A stretch of DNA of 64,000 bases from Acidobacteriaceae bacterium (GTDB lineage Bacteria > Acidobacteriota > Terriglobia > Terriglobales > Acidobacteriaceae), in the NCBI GenBank assembly GCA_003168355.1, contig PMSQ01000071.1, positions 18,544-82,543 of the forward strand, written 5' to 3'. This document shows positions 38,687-47,348 of this stretch, in pieces (within the stretch, counting starts at the first letter, position 1; every line of letters begins with the position of its first letter). The notes beneath the pieces are model-generated. The model made no database searches. It was not told where the DNA came from and worked only from the letters and a program-made list of their open reading frames with translations. The translations under genes were made by a program, and so were the position numbers.

Positions 38687-40969
38687 ATGAACAGCGAGCA
38701 CATCGTCGGCAAGTCTGTTCCGCGCAAGGAAGGGCGCGACAAGGTAACCGGAAGGTCGCAGTATGTTGACGATATGGTTCTGCCCAACATGCTCTTCGGA
38801 GCGACGGTTCGCAGTCAGATTCCTCGCGGCCGCATCAACAAGATCACATTCGGTCCCGAAATCGCCTGGAATGAATTCGTGATCGTTTCCGCGAAAGATA
38901 TTCCCGGGAAGAATTGCATCGCATTGATTGGGGACGATCAGCCGTGTTTGGCGAACGAGTTTGTTAACCATCCGGAGGAGCCCATTTTGTTGTTGGCTCA
39001 TCCGGACCGCCATCTTCTCCCGAAGGCGGTTGAGGCGGTGTCGATCGAATACGATGCTTTGCCGGCCATCTTCACGATTGAAGAAAGCGCGCGCCGCGCC
39101 GAAATCGTTTGGGGCGAAGACAACATATTCAAAACCTACTTGATCGAAAAAGGCGAAGTAGATGGCGTTTGGGAGGAGGCCGATTACATTGTGGAAGGCG
39201 AGTACACGACTGGCGCGCAGGAACAGCTTTACATCGAAAATAATGGGATGATCGCGGCCTTTGACGCCCAGGGAATCACGGTGTGGGGCTCGCTGCAGTG
39301 CCCTTACTACATCCACAAGGCGCTAATGGCTCTGTGCGGTCTGCCGGCGGAAAAGGTTCGTGTGGTGCAGATGGAGACCGGAGGCGCTTTCGGCGGGAAG
39401 GAGGAGTATCCGTCAATGATCGCCGGGCATGCGGCGCTGCTGGCGATGAAGTCCTGCAAACCCGTGAAAATTATTTATGACCGCATGGAAGACATGGCTG
39501 CGACTACCAAGCGGCATCCCTCGCGCACGCGCCACCGCACGGCTGTCACCAGGGATGGCAAGATCCTGGGCGGAGAGATCGACTTCACGATCGACGGTGG
39601 AGCGTATGCAACGTTGTCATCTGTAGTCCTGTCCCGTGGGGTGATTCACGCCGGAGGACCTTACTACTGGCCGAGTGTCCGTATCCGCGCCAAGGCCCTC
39701 GCGACAAACGCGCCGCCCCACGGAGCTTTTCGTGGCTTTGGAGCGCCGCAGAGTCTTTTTGCCATGGAGCGGCACATGGATCGCATCGCGCAGGCGGTTG
39801 GCCTTTCTCCGATTGAGATCCGTCGTCGGAATTTTCTGCAGCCAGGGCAAACCACCACTACAGAACAGGTTGTACGCGAACCCATTCATCTCGGAAATTT
39901 ACTGGACCGTGCCTTGGAGGCGTCGGACTACCACTCTAAGAAAAAGAGCTTCGCAAATCACAACCAGTCTGGCGCCACTCCGAAAGGCATGGGCATCGCT
40001 GCGTTTCTGCACGGTGCGGGATTCACGGGTTCGGGCGAGCGCTACCTGAGTTCTGTGGTCGGTGTCGAGGGTTGTGCCGACGGCAGTGTGCGCGTGCTGG
40101 TTTCAAGCACAGAATTTGGCCAGGGAACGAAAACCGTTCTCAGCCAGATCGCGGCCGAAGCGCTCAGCCTGCCATACGAAAACGTGAGCATGGCTCAGCC
40201 GGATACTCTGGAAGTGCCCAACAGCGGTCCCACGGTCGCATCGCGTACGGTTATGGTAGTTGGGAAATTGGTGCAGTCCGCGGCGTTGGGAATCCGACAG
40301 ACGCTGATCTCGTCAAACCTGCTCCGCGAGACCTACACGGCGGAGGAGTTTCGCACAGCCTGCCAGAACTATGTTGCGGCGCATGGGCAATTCCGTTCGT
40401 GGTCGCGTTACGAAGCGCCCAGCGACATTTTCTGGGACGATCAAAAGTATCGAGGAGACGCCTACGCTGCGTTTGCCTGGGCGGTTTACATTGCGGAAGT
40501 CACCGTTGATCTGACAACCTATAGCGTGTCGGTAGACGACTTCGTGGCGCTCCAGGAAGTTGGCAAAGTTCTGCACCCGCTGCTGGCGAGGGGGCAAATC
40601 ATCGGTGGCGTCGCCCAAGCGATCGGATTCGGCCTTTATGAAAAAGTGGTTTGGCAGAATGGACGCATGCAGAACAATCAGATGACCAATTACATCATGC
40701 CGACGTCAAGTGACCTGCCTCCAATTCGCGTGTTTTTCGAAGAGTTGGGAAATGTCTACGGGGCATATGGTGCAAAGGGCATCGGCGAACTCCCAATGGA
40801 CGGCCCGGCCCCGGCAATTCTGAATGCGGTGGAAGATGCGCTCGGAGTTCGATTCGATTCGATCCCCCTACTTCCAGAAGACATCATGGACGGGTTGAAC
40901 TCGCACGGGGCTGCTGCTTCGTCGCAGCGCGGCGACCATGGCCTTGGTTCCGCAGGCGGCGTGCCATGA
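38687..40969 (+). CDS. Xanthine dehydrogenase, molybdopterin-binding subunit
   Basis: The 760-residue subunit holds the molybdenum cofactor and the site where hypoxanthine and xanthine are oxidised to urate. Visible family segments are METGGAFGGKEE, APPHGAFRGFGAPQ and the C-terminal YGAKGIGELPMDGPA, whose Glu is the catalytic base. The ATG at 38687 gives a normal start; a TTG at 38660 adds nine residues, and neither has a good ribosome site. It overlaps the iron-sulfur subunit gene by four bases. The identity as xanthine dehydrogenase rather than another aldehyde oxidase rests mainly on the surrounding purine genes. Confidence 0.92.
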   Translation: MNSEHIVGKSVPRKEGRDKVTGRSQYVDDMVLPNMLFGATVRSQIPRGRINKITFGPEIAWNEFVIVSAKDIPGKNCIALIGDDQPCLANEFVNHPEEPILLLAHPDRHLLPKAVEAVSIEYDALPAIFTIEESARRAEIVWGEDNIFKTYLIEKGEVDGVWEEADYIVEGEYTTGAQEQLYIENNGMIAAFDAQGITVWGSLQCPYYIHKALMALCGLPAEKVRVVQMETGGAFGGKEEYPSMIAGHAALLAMKSCKPVKIIYDRMEDMAATTKRHPSRTRHRTAVTRDGKILGGEIDFTIDGGAYATLSSVVLSRGVIHAGGPYYWPSVRIRAKALATNAPPHGAFRGFGAPQSLFAMERHMDRIAQAVGLSPIEIRRRNFLQPGQTTTTEQVVREPIHLGNLLDRALEASDYHSKKKSFANHNQSGATPKGMGIAAFLHGAGFTGSGERYLSSVVGVEGCADGSVRVLVSSTEFGQGTKTVLSQIAAEALSLPYENVSMAQPDTLEVPNSGPTVASRTVMVVGKLVQSAALGIRQTLISSNLLRETYTAEEFRTACQNYVAAHGQFRSWSRYEAPSDIFWDDQKYRGDAYAAFAWAVYIAEVTVDLTTYSVSVDDFVALQEVGKVLHPLLARGQIIGGVAQAIGFGLYEKVVWQNGRMQNNQMTNYIMPTSSDLPPIRVFFEELGNVYGAYGAKGIGELPMDGPAPAILNAVEDALGVRFDSIPLLPEDIMDGLNSHGAAASSQRGDHGLGSAGGVP

Positions 40970-41463
40970 CGGATTCTCGCGACCGCCGCGCCAAGACTGA
41001 GATTTCATTCACGGTCAACGGTGAGCCAAGGAAGGTCCATGCTTATCCGATGGAGCGGCTGCTCGACGTGTTGCGGCAACAACTTCAATTGACTGGGGCG
41101 AAGGAAGGATGCGGAGAAGGCGAGTGCGGTTCGTGCTCGGTTTTGATGGACGGCGTACTGGTGAACAGCTGCCTCGTACCTGTGCTTCAGGCCGAAGGGG
41201 CAAGCGTGGTTACAATCGAGGGACTTGCGGCGGGAGAGCGGCTGCACTTCTTGCAAGAGGCCTTTCTCGAATGCGGCGGCGCGCAGTGCGGCATCTGCAC
41301 GCCGGGGATGATTCTTGCATCCACCCATTTATTAAACGGAAATCCCAAACCCACCATGGAAGAAATCAGGGAAGGACTTTCCGGCAATCTCTGCCGCTGC
41401 ACCGGGTACAGCCAGATTGTTGAAGCTGTGGCGGAAGCGGCGCGCCGCAGGACGGCATCATGA
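40966..41463 (+). CDS. Xanthine dehydrogenase, 2Fe-2S subunit
   Basis: The 165-residue electron-transfer subunit carries two [2Fe-2S] clusters. The ferredoxin-like N-terminal half has CGEGECGSC followed by a further Cys in VNSCLVP; the helical C-terminal half has CGICTPGM and CRCTGY. This is the complete set of eight Cys. It passes electrons from the molybdenum site to FAD. ATGA-type overlaps on both sides couple it to the molybdenum and FAD subunits. Confidence 0.95.
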   Translation: MTDSRDRRAKTEISFTVNGEPRKVHAYPMERLLDVLRQQLQLTGAKEGCGEGECGSCSVLMDGVLVNSCLVPVLQAEGASVVTIEGLAAGERLHFLQEAFLECGGAQCGICTPGMILASTHLLNGNPKPTMEEIREGLSGNLCRCTGYSQIVEAVAEAARRRTAS

Positions 41464-42875
41464 GATCGAATCCTTCTGATTATGAAATGATCGCTCCCGG
41501 CAGCTTGCACGCGATCGTGTCACTGCTGGCAAACGAACCGGGCGTGTGGGTTCCGATTGCCGGAGGCACCGATGTGATGGTGCAATACGCGGCAGGGAAG
41601 CTTGCGGCGCGAAAGCTGGTCAGCATTTGGAATCTTCCCGAGTTGCGATGCATTGAGGTCGCGCTTGGCGAGATTCGGATCGGTGCGGGGTGTACTTATA
41701 CCGATCTCCGCGGAAGCGAGGTTGTAGGACGAGAGTTTCCGCTGTTGCATCGTGCCGCGCAGTGGACCGGGGGAGTCGCAAACCAGAATCGGGGAACGAT
41801 TGGGGGCAACATCGTGAACGCATCGCCGGCCGCCGACTCGCTGCCTGCGCTGCTCGTGTACGACGCGGAATTGATTCTAGTTTCAGCCCGGGGTGAGCGC
41901 CGGCTACCCTATGCAGATTTTCACATTGGCTACAAGAAGACGCGGCTGGCAAATGATGAGCTGGTGCAAGCCGTGTGTCTGCCGCGACGATTCTCGGAAT
42001 ATTTCGGCTATGCCCGCAAGGTGGGAGCCCGGAATGCGCAGGCGATTTCCAAAGTGTGCATTGCCGCTCTCGGCCGACTTGCAGACGGTGTGGTCGAAGA
42101 CGTCCGCATCGCTCTCGGAAGCGTGGCGCCAGTTCCCCTCCGCTTGACGCAGACTGAGCAAACTATCAGAGGAAAGGCCATTGATTCTCATCTTTTGCTC
42201 TTAGCGAAGAAGGCCGCCGCTGCCGAAATCCGCCCGATTGACGATATTCGATCTACCGCGAAATATCGTGCTGCGGTGGCGGGCAATCTTCTGGCCGAGT
42301 TTTTGAATCGGCTAAGTTCGGAGCAAGCGGGCTCGGAACGCGGGAGAGTGAAGGGTATTCTGGCGCAATGGAATCGGCTTTCAATCGACGAGGCCACGGA
42401 AGCGATTTTGCCTTGTTGCGGATCGAAAGCCTGGGCGCAGGGTATGGTGGCTCGAAGACCGCTCGGGGACGAAGCTGCGCTGCTGGCGGCGTCGGAGGAT
42501 ACGTGGCGCAACCTGACACCATCAGACCGGAAGGAAGCGTTCCGCAATCATCCGCGAATCGGGGAGTCGAAGCCGGCTGACTCTTCGTCAACCCAGTCTC
42601 CGTCAGCCAAATCTGTAGAATGGTCAGCGCAGGAGCAACGGAACATTGCGGATGCCGACTCTGCCGTGAAAATCGCTCTGGCGAATGCAAATCAAGAATA
42701 CGAGCGGCGGTTTAACAACATCTTCATCGTGTGCGCCACCGGTAAGTCTGTATCGGAGATCCTGGGGATTCTTCGACGACGCCTCAAGAATGACGCGGAA
42801 ACTGAACTTCAAGAAGCAACCGAACAGCAACGGCAGATTACCGAGATCCGGTTAAGGAAGTGGCTTCAAGGATGA
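41460..42875 (+). CDS. Fusion: xanthine dehydrogenase FAD subunit plus OHCU decarboxylase
   Basis: This 471-residue protein joins two enzymes. Residues 1-285 are the FAD-binding subunit, with IAGGTDVMVQ near the start and the NQNRGTIGGNIVNASPAAD flavin-binding stretch. Residues from about 300 on match OHCU decarboxylase: a HPRIGE motif with the catalytic His, then EYERRFNNIFIVCATGKS. The second part decarboxylates 2-oxo-4-hydroxy-4-carboxy-5-ureidoimidazoline to S-allantoin, three steps after xanthine oxidation. Both halves keep their key motifs, and one continuous frame with no stop joins them. The HIU hydrolase gene follows with an overlapping start, so consecutive urate-breakdown steps are physically linked. 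Confidence 0.9.
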   Translation: MRSNPSDYEMIAPGSLHAIVSLLANEPGVWVPIAGGTDVMVQYAAGKLAARKLVSIWNLPELRCIEVALGEIRIGAGCTYTDLRGSEVVGREFPLLHRAAQWTGGVANQNRGTIGGNIVNASPAADSLPALLVYDAELILVSARGERRLPYADFHIGYKKTRLANDELVQAVCLPRRFSEYFGYARKVGARNAQAISKVCIAALGRLADGVVEDVRIALGSVAPVPLRLTQTEQTIRGKAIDSHLLLLAKKAAAAEIRPIDDIRSTAKYRAAVAGNLLAEFLNRLSSEQAGSERGRVKGILAQWNRLSIDEATEAILPCCGSKAWAQGMVARRPLGDEAALLAASEDTWRNLTPSDRKEAFRNHPRIGESKPADSSSTQSPSAKSVEWSAQEQRNIADADSAVKIALANANQEYERRFNNIFIVCATGKSVSEILGILRRRLKNDAETELQEATEQQRQITEIRLRKWLQG

Positions 42876-43216
42876 CAGGCATTTCGACTCACATCCTGGA
42901 CATGATTCATGGCAAGCCTGCCAGGGACGTGCCAGTGCAACTGGAGAAGCAGAACACATCTGGAGATTGGCGACTGTTGACCTCGGCGCGCACCGATCAG
43001 GATGGCCGGTGTGCTCAGTTGCTGCCGGAAGGCGAAAATCTGTCAGCGGGAGTGTATCGTTTGATTTTTGACACCGCGTGTTACTACGCAGTGCAGAAAA
43101 TCGACTTCCTATATCCAGTGGTGGAAGTTACGTTCCAGGCCCGAGAGGGCGAATCGCATTTTCACATTCCGCTGCTCCTGAGCCCGAACGGATATACGAC
43201 CTACCGTGGAAGCTGA
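42872..43216 (+). CDS. pucM: 5-Hydroxyisourate hydrolase
   Basis: The 114-residue transthyretin-related enzyme hydrolyses 5-hydroxyisourate to OHCU. The N-terminal STHILD motif holds one catalytic His, an Arg and further His lie in the core, and the protein ends in YRGS, the tetrapeptide that separates HIU hydrolases from transthyretins. There is no signal peptide. The ATG at 42872 overlaps the stop of the fusion gene; a GTG upstream would add four residues. Confidence 0.95.
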   Translation: MTGISTHILDMIHGKPARDVPVQLEKQNTSGDWRLLTSARTDQDGRCAQLLPEGENLSAGVYRLIFDTACYYAVQKIDFLYPVVEVTFQAREGESHFHIPLLLSPNGYTTYRGS

Positions 43217-43231
43217 GATGGAGTTGACAAA

Positions 43232-44050
43232 GTGACGTCGTCAATCCGCGAATGGCTTAATCTGCTGGTGCGCTGGTTCCACGTTTTTGCAGCCATCATG
43301 TGGGTTGGCCAAACATACTATTTCACCTGGCTGGATGGCCAATTTGGCAGGCTCGCGAAGAACGCCGCTGGAGATGGCACAAGCTCGGCAGTATGGATGG
43401 TGCACAGCGGCGGTTTCTATACGGTCGATAAGCAGAAGTCCCTCGAGGTCGGGCCCGAGCAGGTTCATTGGTTTCGTTGGGAAGCGTTAATGACCTGGCT
43501 GAGCGGAATGGTGTTGTTGTTTCTTGTGTATTACTCTAGCTCCGGCCTCATTGATCCCGATGTCGCTGAGATGACCCAGGTGCGTGGCATTGCGATTGGA
43601 TTGGCTGTGCTGGCCGGCGGGTGGGTCGTCTACGATCTGGCGCTACGTTCGCCTCTGGGCAGATCGGAAGCGGTGTTCGCGACGTTCTCTCTGGTGATGA
43701 TCGCCATGCTCGCCTGGGGATTGATGCACGTGTTTAGCGGCCGTGCGGCTTACATCCACGTCGGGGCGGTGCTTGGGACGATTATGACCGCCAACGTTTG
43801 GTTCCGAATTCTTCCCTCGCAGCGCAAAATGATTGCGGCGGCGGCAGCCGGGGAAACGTTCGATGCGTCACTCGGCGCTTCCGCCAAGCTGCGCTCCAAA
43901 CACAATACCTTCATGGCGGTCCCAGTTGTCTTCATTATGATCAGCAATCATTTCCCCGTCGCCACTTACGGGAACATATTCGGTTGGGAGGTCCTCGTCG
44001 CGCTCGTTCTTCTGGGCTGGGTGGCGGCGAAGCTTATACGCGAGGCCTGA
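43232..44050 (+). CDS. puuD: Membrane urate hydroxylase, short PuuD-type
   Basis: The 272-residue membrane protein has about seven or eight hydrophobic helices, starting with LLVRWFHVFAAIMWVGQTYYF, the hallmark of PuuD-type urate oxidases, which make 5-hydroxyisourate. Several His residues in helices could bind heme. Characterised PuuD proteins carry an extra C-terminal cytochrome c domain; this one ends after the membrane part and has no CXXCH. Electrons must then leave by another carrier. It sits between HIU hydrolase and allantoate amidohydrolase and no soluble uricase is present, so it is very likely the urate oxidase. The start is GTG. Confidence 0.88.
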   Translation: MTSSIREWLNLLVRWFHVFAAIMWVGQTYYFTWLDGQFGRLAKNAAGDGTSSAVWMVHSGGFYTVDKQKSLEVGPEQVHWFRWEALMTWLSGMVLLFLVYYSSSGLIDPDVAEMTQVRGIAIGLAVLAGGWVVYDLALRSPLGRSEAVFATFSLVMIAMLAWGLMHVFSGRAAYIHVGAVLGTIMTANVWFRILPSQRKMIAAAAAGETFDASLGASAKLRSKHNTFMAVPVVFIMISNHFPVATYGNIFGWEVLVALVLLGWVAAKLIREA

Positions 44051-44089
44051 GGCGCATGAGCGCGCTTTCGCCGTCGAAACTGAAATCTG

Positions 44090-45352
44090 GTGCAGACAAC
44101 TAAGACTACAAATCGCGCAGCTGAAGTCATCGCTCGGTGCTTGAGGGTAGCGTGTTTTACGGAAAACTCAGAGGGCACCCGCCGGACCTTCTTGTCTCCG
44201 CCCATGCGTGATTGCCATCGCGAAATTGCCCGATGGATGGAGCCGCTGTGTGCTGAGGTGCGAGTCGATGCTGCCGGAAATCTCCGTGGATTTTATTCGG
44301 CCGCTGAGCCGAGGGCGCCGTGCCTGCTCATAGGTTCACATCTCGATACCGTTCCTAACGCCGGTGCTTATGATGGAGTGCTGGGGGTTGTGCTTGCCCT
44401 CGCATTACTGGAAGAGCTACAGGGACGCAGGCTTCCTTTCGGCATCGAGGTGGTTGGTTTCTCAGAGGAAGAAGGAGTACGCTTCGGCACTCCGTTCATC
44501 GGCAGCCGCGCGCTGGTTGGCAGGCTGGATGAGGAACTCTTAAACGCTCATGATGCCCAGGGGATCTCCGTGCGAAAGGCGATCGAAGACTTTGGTTTGA
44601 ATCCCAAGGAGATTTCCCAGGCCGAACTGAAAAACGATACGCTAGGCTACATTGAGTTGCACATCGAACAGGGACCGGTTTTGGAGACGCTGAATCAGCC
44701 ACTCGCGGCGGTCGAGGCGATTGCCGGACAGAGCCGTTTGGAGTTCACGTTTCGTGGCCGCGCCAACCATGCGGGCACCACGCCCATGGATCTTCGATGC
44801 GATGCCATTGCAGGCGCGGCGGAGTGGATCAGCACAGTAGAACGCGCAGCTCAAGCAGTGCCCGGTTTGGTGGCGACCGTCGGAAAGATCGAGGCAAAGC
44901 CCGGAGCGGTGAACGTGATTGCAGCGGAGGCGCGGCTTTCGCTCGATGTCCGTCACAGTGCCGACGACATTCGAACTCGCACTGTGGGGGAGTGCATTCG
45001 CGAGGCTCAGCAAATTGCCGCACGCCGTGGATTATCCGTACGGGACACGACGCTGCTAAATCAGCGGGCAGTCGCGATGGATCCGTTCCTAGTTGACGAG
45101 ATCGAACGGGCAATCGTCAAGACAAGATGCAAACCGTGCAGGATGGTAAGCGGCGCGGGTCACGACGCCATGATCCTGGCGGAAAAAGTTCCCGCCGCAA
45201 TGATATTTCTGCGGACCCCGGGCGGCATCAGCCACGACCCCGCGGAATCGGTTGCAGTTGAGGATGTGGAAAAGGCGATCGAGTGCGGACTGCACCTTCT
45301 CGATCAGCTTGCTGCTTCTCCCGAATTTCAGAAAAGGATGAACCGTGCATAA
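44090..45352 (+). CDS. allC: Allantoate amidohydrolase (M20 family)
   Basis: The 420-residue metal-dependent amidohydrolase would convert allantoate to ureidoglycine, CO2 and ammonia. Metal ligands are visible in GSHLDTVPNAGAYDG, SEEEGVRFG, ELHIEQGP and, near the C terminus, the GGISHDP stretch; MVSGAGHDAMI is also typical. The AGTTPMD dimerisation-domain signature is present. A second M20 gene lies two genes on and probably does the later ureidoglycolate step; which paralogue does which step is inferred from motif resemblance and order. GTG start, 39 bases after puuD; overlaps the next gene. Confidence 0.87.
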   Translation: MQTTKTTNRAAEVIARCLRVACFTENSEGTRRTFLSPPMRDCHREIARWMEPLCAEVRVDAAGNLRGFYSAAEPRAPCLLIGSHLDTVPNAGAYDGVLGVVLALALLEELQGRRLPFGIEVVGFSEEEGVRFGTPFIGSRALVGRLDEELLNAHDAQGISVRKAIEDFGLNPKEISQAELKNDTLGYIELHIEQGPVLETLNQPLAAVEAIAGQSRLEFTFRGRANHAGTTPMDLRCDAIAGAAEWISTVERAAQAVPGLVATVGKIEAKPGAVNVIAAEARLSLDVRHSADDIRTRTVGECIREAQQIAARRGLSVRDTTLLNQRAVAMDPFLVDEIERAIVKTRCKPCRMVSGAGHDAMILAEKVPAAMIFLRTPGGISHDPAESVAVEDVEKAIECGLHLLDQLAASPEFQKRMNRA

Positions 45353-46091
45353 TCTTGGCCGCACCCGAAGCTCCCAACAACCCAATCATTTGCTTCTGAC
45401 CGCGGACACTTTTGTGCGCACGACTCTGCCGGGAATGAAGGCGTGCGCCGCAATCGTGCATATTAGTCCAGCATTGGGCGCCAAGTTCACGGAGTACACC
45501 GCTGAGTTTGAAGCAGGAGGAGAGTTGGGCAGCACGCCTGCGCAGCGCTTTATTTTCGTGATCGATGGCGGTGTGGAGCTGGAAGTTAACGGCAAATCAA
45601 GCGCGCTAGGCGCTCGCGGTTACGCCTATCTCCCTGCAAGGTTGCCCCATCGAGTGGTGGCTGCAAAGGCGAGCCGTGTCGCCGTCGTCGAGAAGCCTTA
45701 TCAGGCTCTCGATTCGGTCGAGCGGCCGCAGTTAATCATTTCGAACGAAGATGCGGTTTCTTCGCATCCGCTTGAAGACGACCCCCGCTTGCAGGTCAAA
45801 TGTCTGCTTCCGGATGAAATGAGTTTTGACTTTGCCGTGAACACGATGGTCTACCAGCCTGGGGCCTCCCTGAGCATGGTCGAAATGCACGTGATGGAGC
45901 ACGGACTTATCATGCTCGAAGGCGGCGGAATTTATCGGCTCGGCGATTCGTGGTATCCAGTGACCGCGGGAGACTTCATCTGGATGGGACCGTGGTGTCC
46001 GCAGTGGTTTGGAGCGATTGGCAAGGTGCCCGCAAAATATCTTATCTACAAAGATTGGAACCGGCATCCCTTGGCAGGCCCGCAGCCATGA
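45345..46091 (+). CDS. allE: (S)-Ureidoglycine aminohydrolase (bicupin)
   Basis: The 248-residue protein has two cupin barrels and would convert S-ureidoglycine to S-ureidoglycolate and ammonia with manganese. The C-terminal barrel has VEMHVMEHGLIMLEGGGIYRL with the metal-binding His/Glu set, and the protein ends with the DFIWMGPWCPQWF and YKDWNRHP segments seen in this family. It overlaps the two M20 genes on both sides, in exact pathway order. GTG start. Confidence 0.92.
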   Translation: MHNLGRTRSSQQPNHLLLTADTFVRTTLPGMKACAAIVHISPALGAKFTEYTAEFEAGGELGSTPAQRFIFVIDGGVELEVNGKSSALGARGYAYLPARLPHRVVAAKASRVAVVEKPYQALDSVERPQLIISNEDAVSSHPLEDDPRLQVKCLLPDEMSFDFAVNTMVYQPGASLSMVEMHVMEHGLIMLEGGGIYRLGDSWYPVTAGDFIWMGPWCPQWFGAIGKVPAKYLIYKDWNRHPLAGPQP

Positions 46092-47326
46092 GTCTCACGA
46101 TCAATCGAGATCGCCTGCTCTCCGAAATCGACGCGCTAGCCTCCTACTCTGACGCCGAAGCTCCGGCGGTGACGCGAATCGTTTTCACGCCCACGGATCT
46201 CAAAGCTCGTGCGTGGATGAAAGCTCGTTGCGAGGAAGCCGGGCTTACGGTGCGGCAGGATGCCGTCGGAAACACTTTCGCTCGCTGGAATGGTTCCGAC
46301 CCGGCCGCGCCAGTTGTCGGCACCGGCTCGCATATCGATGCCATTCCAAACGCAGGAAAATACGATGGTGTGGTGGGAGTACTCGGAGGCTTGGAAGCGA
46401 TACGGGCATTACGGCAGAGTGGATTTCATCCGAAGCATTCAATTGAGTTGACCATTTTTACTTCTGAAGAGCCGACGCGTTTTGGAATCGGGTGCCTCGG
46501 AAGCAGACTGCTCTCTGGCACTGTTTCTGCAGATGCGGCGAGAAAGCTAACCGACAGCGAGGGCACCGCTCTCGACGAGGTTCGCCGGAACGCCGGCTTT
46601 AGAGGCGAACTCGAAGAAGTGAAGCTGCCCGTCGGCTACTACGCCGCATTCGTAGAACTGCACATCGAACAGGGGCCATTGCTGGAGCGCCAGCAAATTC
46701 CTCTCGGGATCGTTACGAAGATAGCGGCGCCGGCGAGCCTTCGCGTTTTGATCGAAGGTACGGGTGGACACGCCGGTGGTGTCTTGATGCCGGACCGCCA
46801 CGATGCTCTCTGTGCCGCGGCCGAGTTGATTCTGGCAATCGAGAACGCGGCGCGCACCAGCGGAGCGGTTGACACAGTTGCGACCGTTGGCATCTGCGAG
46901 GTGTTTCCCGGCGCGGTGAATAGTATTCCCAGCCGGGTCCGCCTTGGTGTGGATATCCGCGATACGGATCTTCAGCGGCGCGGCGTTGTAATGCATGCCC
47001 TGGAGGCAGCGTGCCACGCGATATCGGAAAAACGGCGCGTGTCCATTCGCAGCGAGTTGGTGAACGCCGACGCACCCGCCGAGTGCGCTCCCGCAATCAT
47101 TGAAGCGCTTTCTCAATCTTGCCGCAAGCACGAACTGAACTTTCTTTCCATGGTCAGTCGTGCTTATCATGACTCGCTTTTCATCGCGCGCATCGCTCCC
47201 GTTGCAATGCTGTTCATTCCCTGCCGCAATGGGTACAGCCACCGCCCGGACGAATATGCGGCCCCGGAGGACATCGTTCGAGGAGCGCTTGTGCTGGCCG
47301 AAACTCTGGCAGCTTTGTCCAAGTGA
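46088..47326 (+). CDS. Ureidoglycolate amidohydrolase (M20 family)
   Basis: The 412-residue M20 enzyme would hydrolyse ureidoglycolate to glyoxylate, CO2 and ammonia, ending the pathway. Metal ligands appear in GTGSHIDAIPNAGKYDG, TSEEPTRFG, ELHIEQGP and the C-terminal NGYSHRPDEY. The GHAGGVLMPDRHD segment replaces the AGTTPMD of the allantoate enzyme, showing that the two M20 genes are different paralogues. The ATG at 46088 overlaps the bicupin stop; the open frame upstream to 45950 is a shadow. It is the last gene of the plus-strand run. Confidence 0.85.
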   Translation: MSLTINRDRLLSEIDALASYSDAEAPAVTRIVFTPTDLKARAWMKARCEEAGLTVRQDAVGNTFARWNGSDPAAPVVGTGSHIDAIPNAGKYDGVVGVLGGLEAIRALRQSGFHPKHSIELTIFTSEEPTRFGIGCLGSRLLSGTVSADAARKLTDSEGTALDEVRRNAGFRGELEEVKLPVGYYAAFVELHIEQGPLLERQQIPLGIVTKIAAPASLRVLIEGTGGHAGGVLMPDRHDALCAAAELILAIENAARTSGAVDTVATVGICEVFPGAVNSIPSRVRLGVDIRDTDLQRRGVVMHALEAACHAISEKRRVSIRSELVNADAPAECAPAIIEALSQSCRKHELNFLSMVSRAYHDSLFIARIAPVAMLFIPCRNGYSHRPDEYAAPEDIVRGALVLAETLAALSK

Positions 47327-47348
47327 CATTTGTCAAAGCCAGCCTTGA

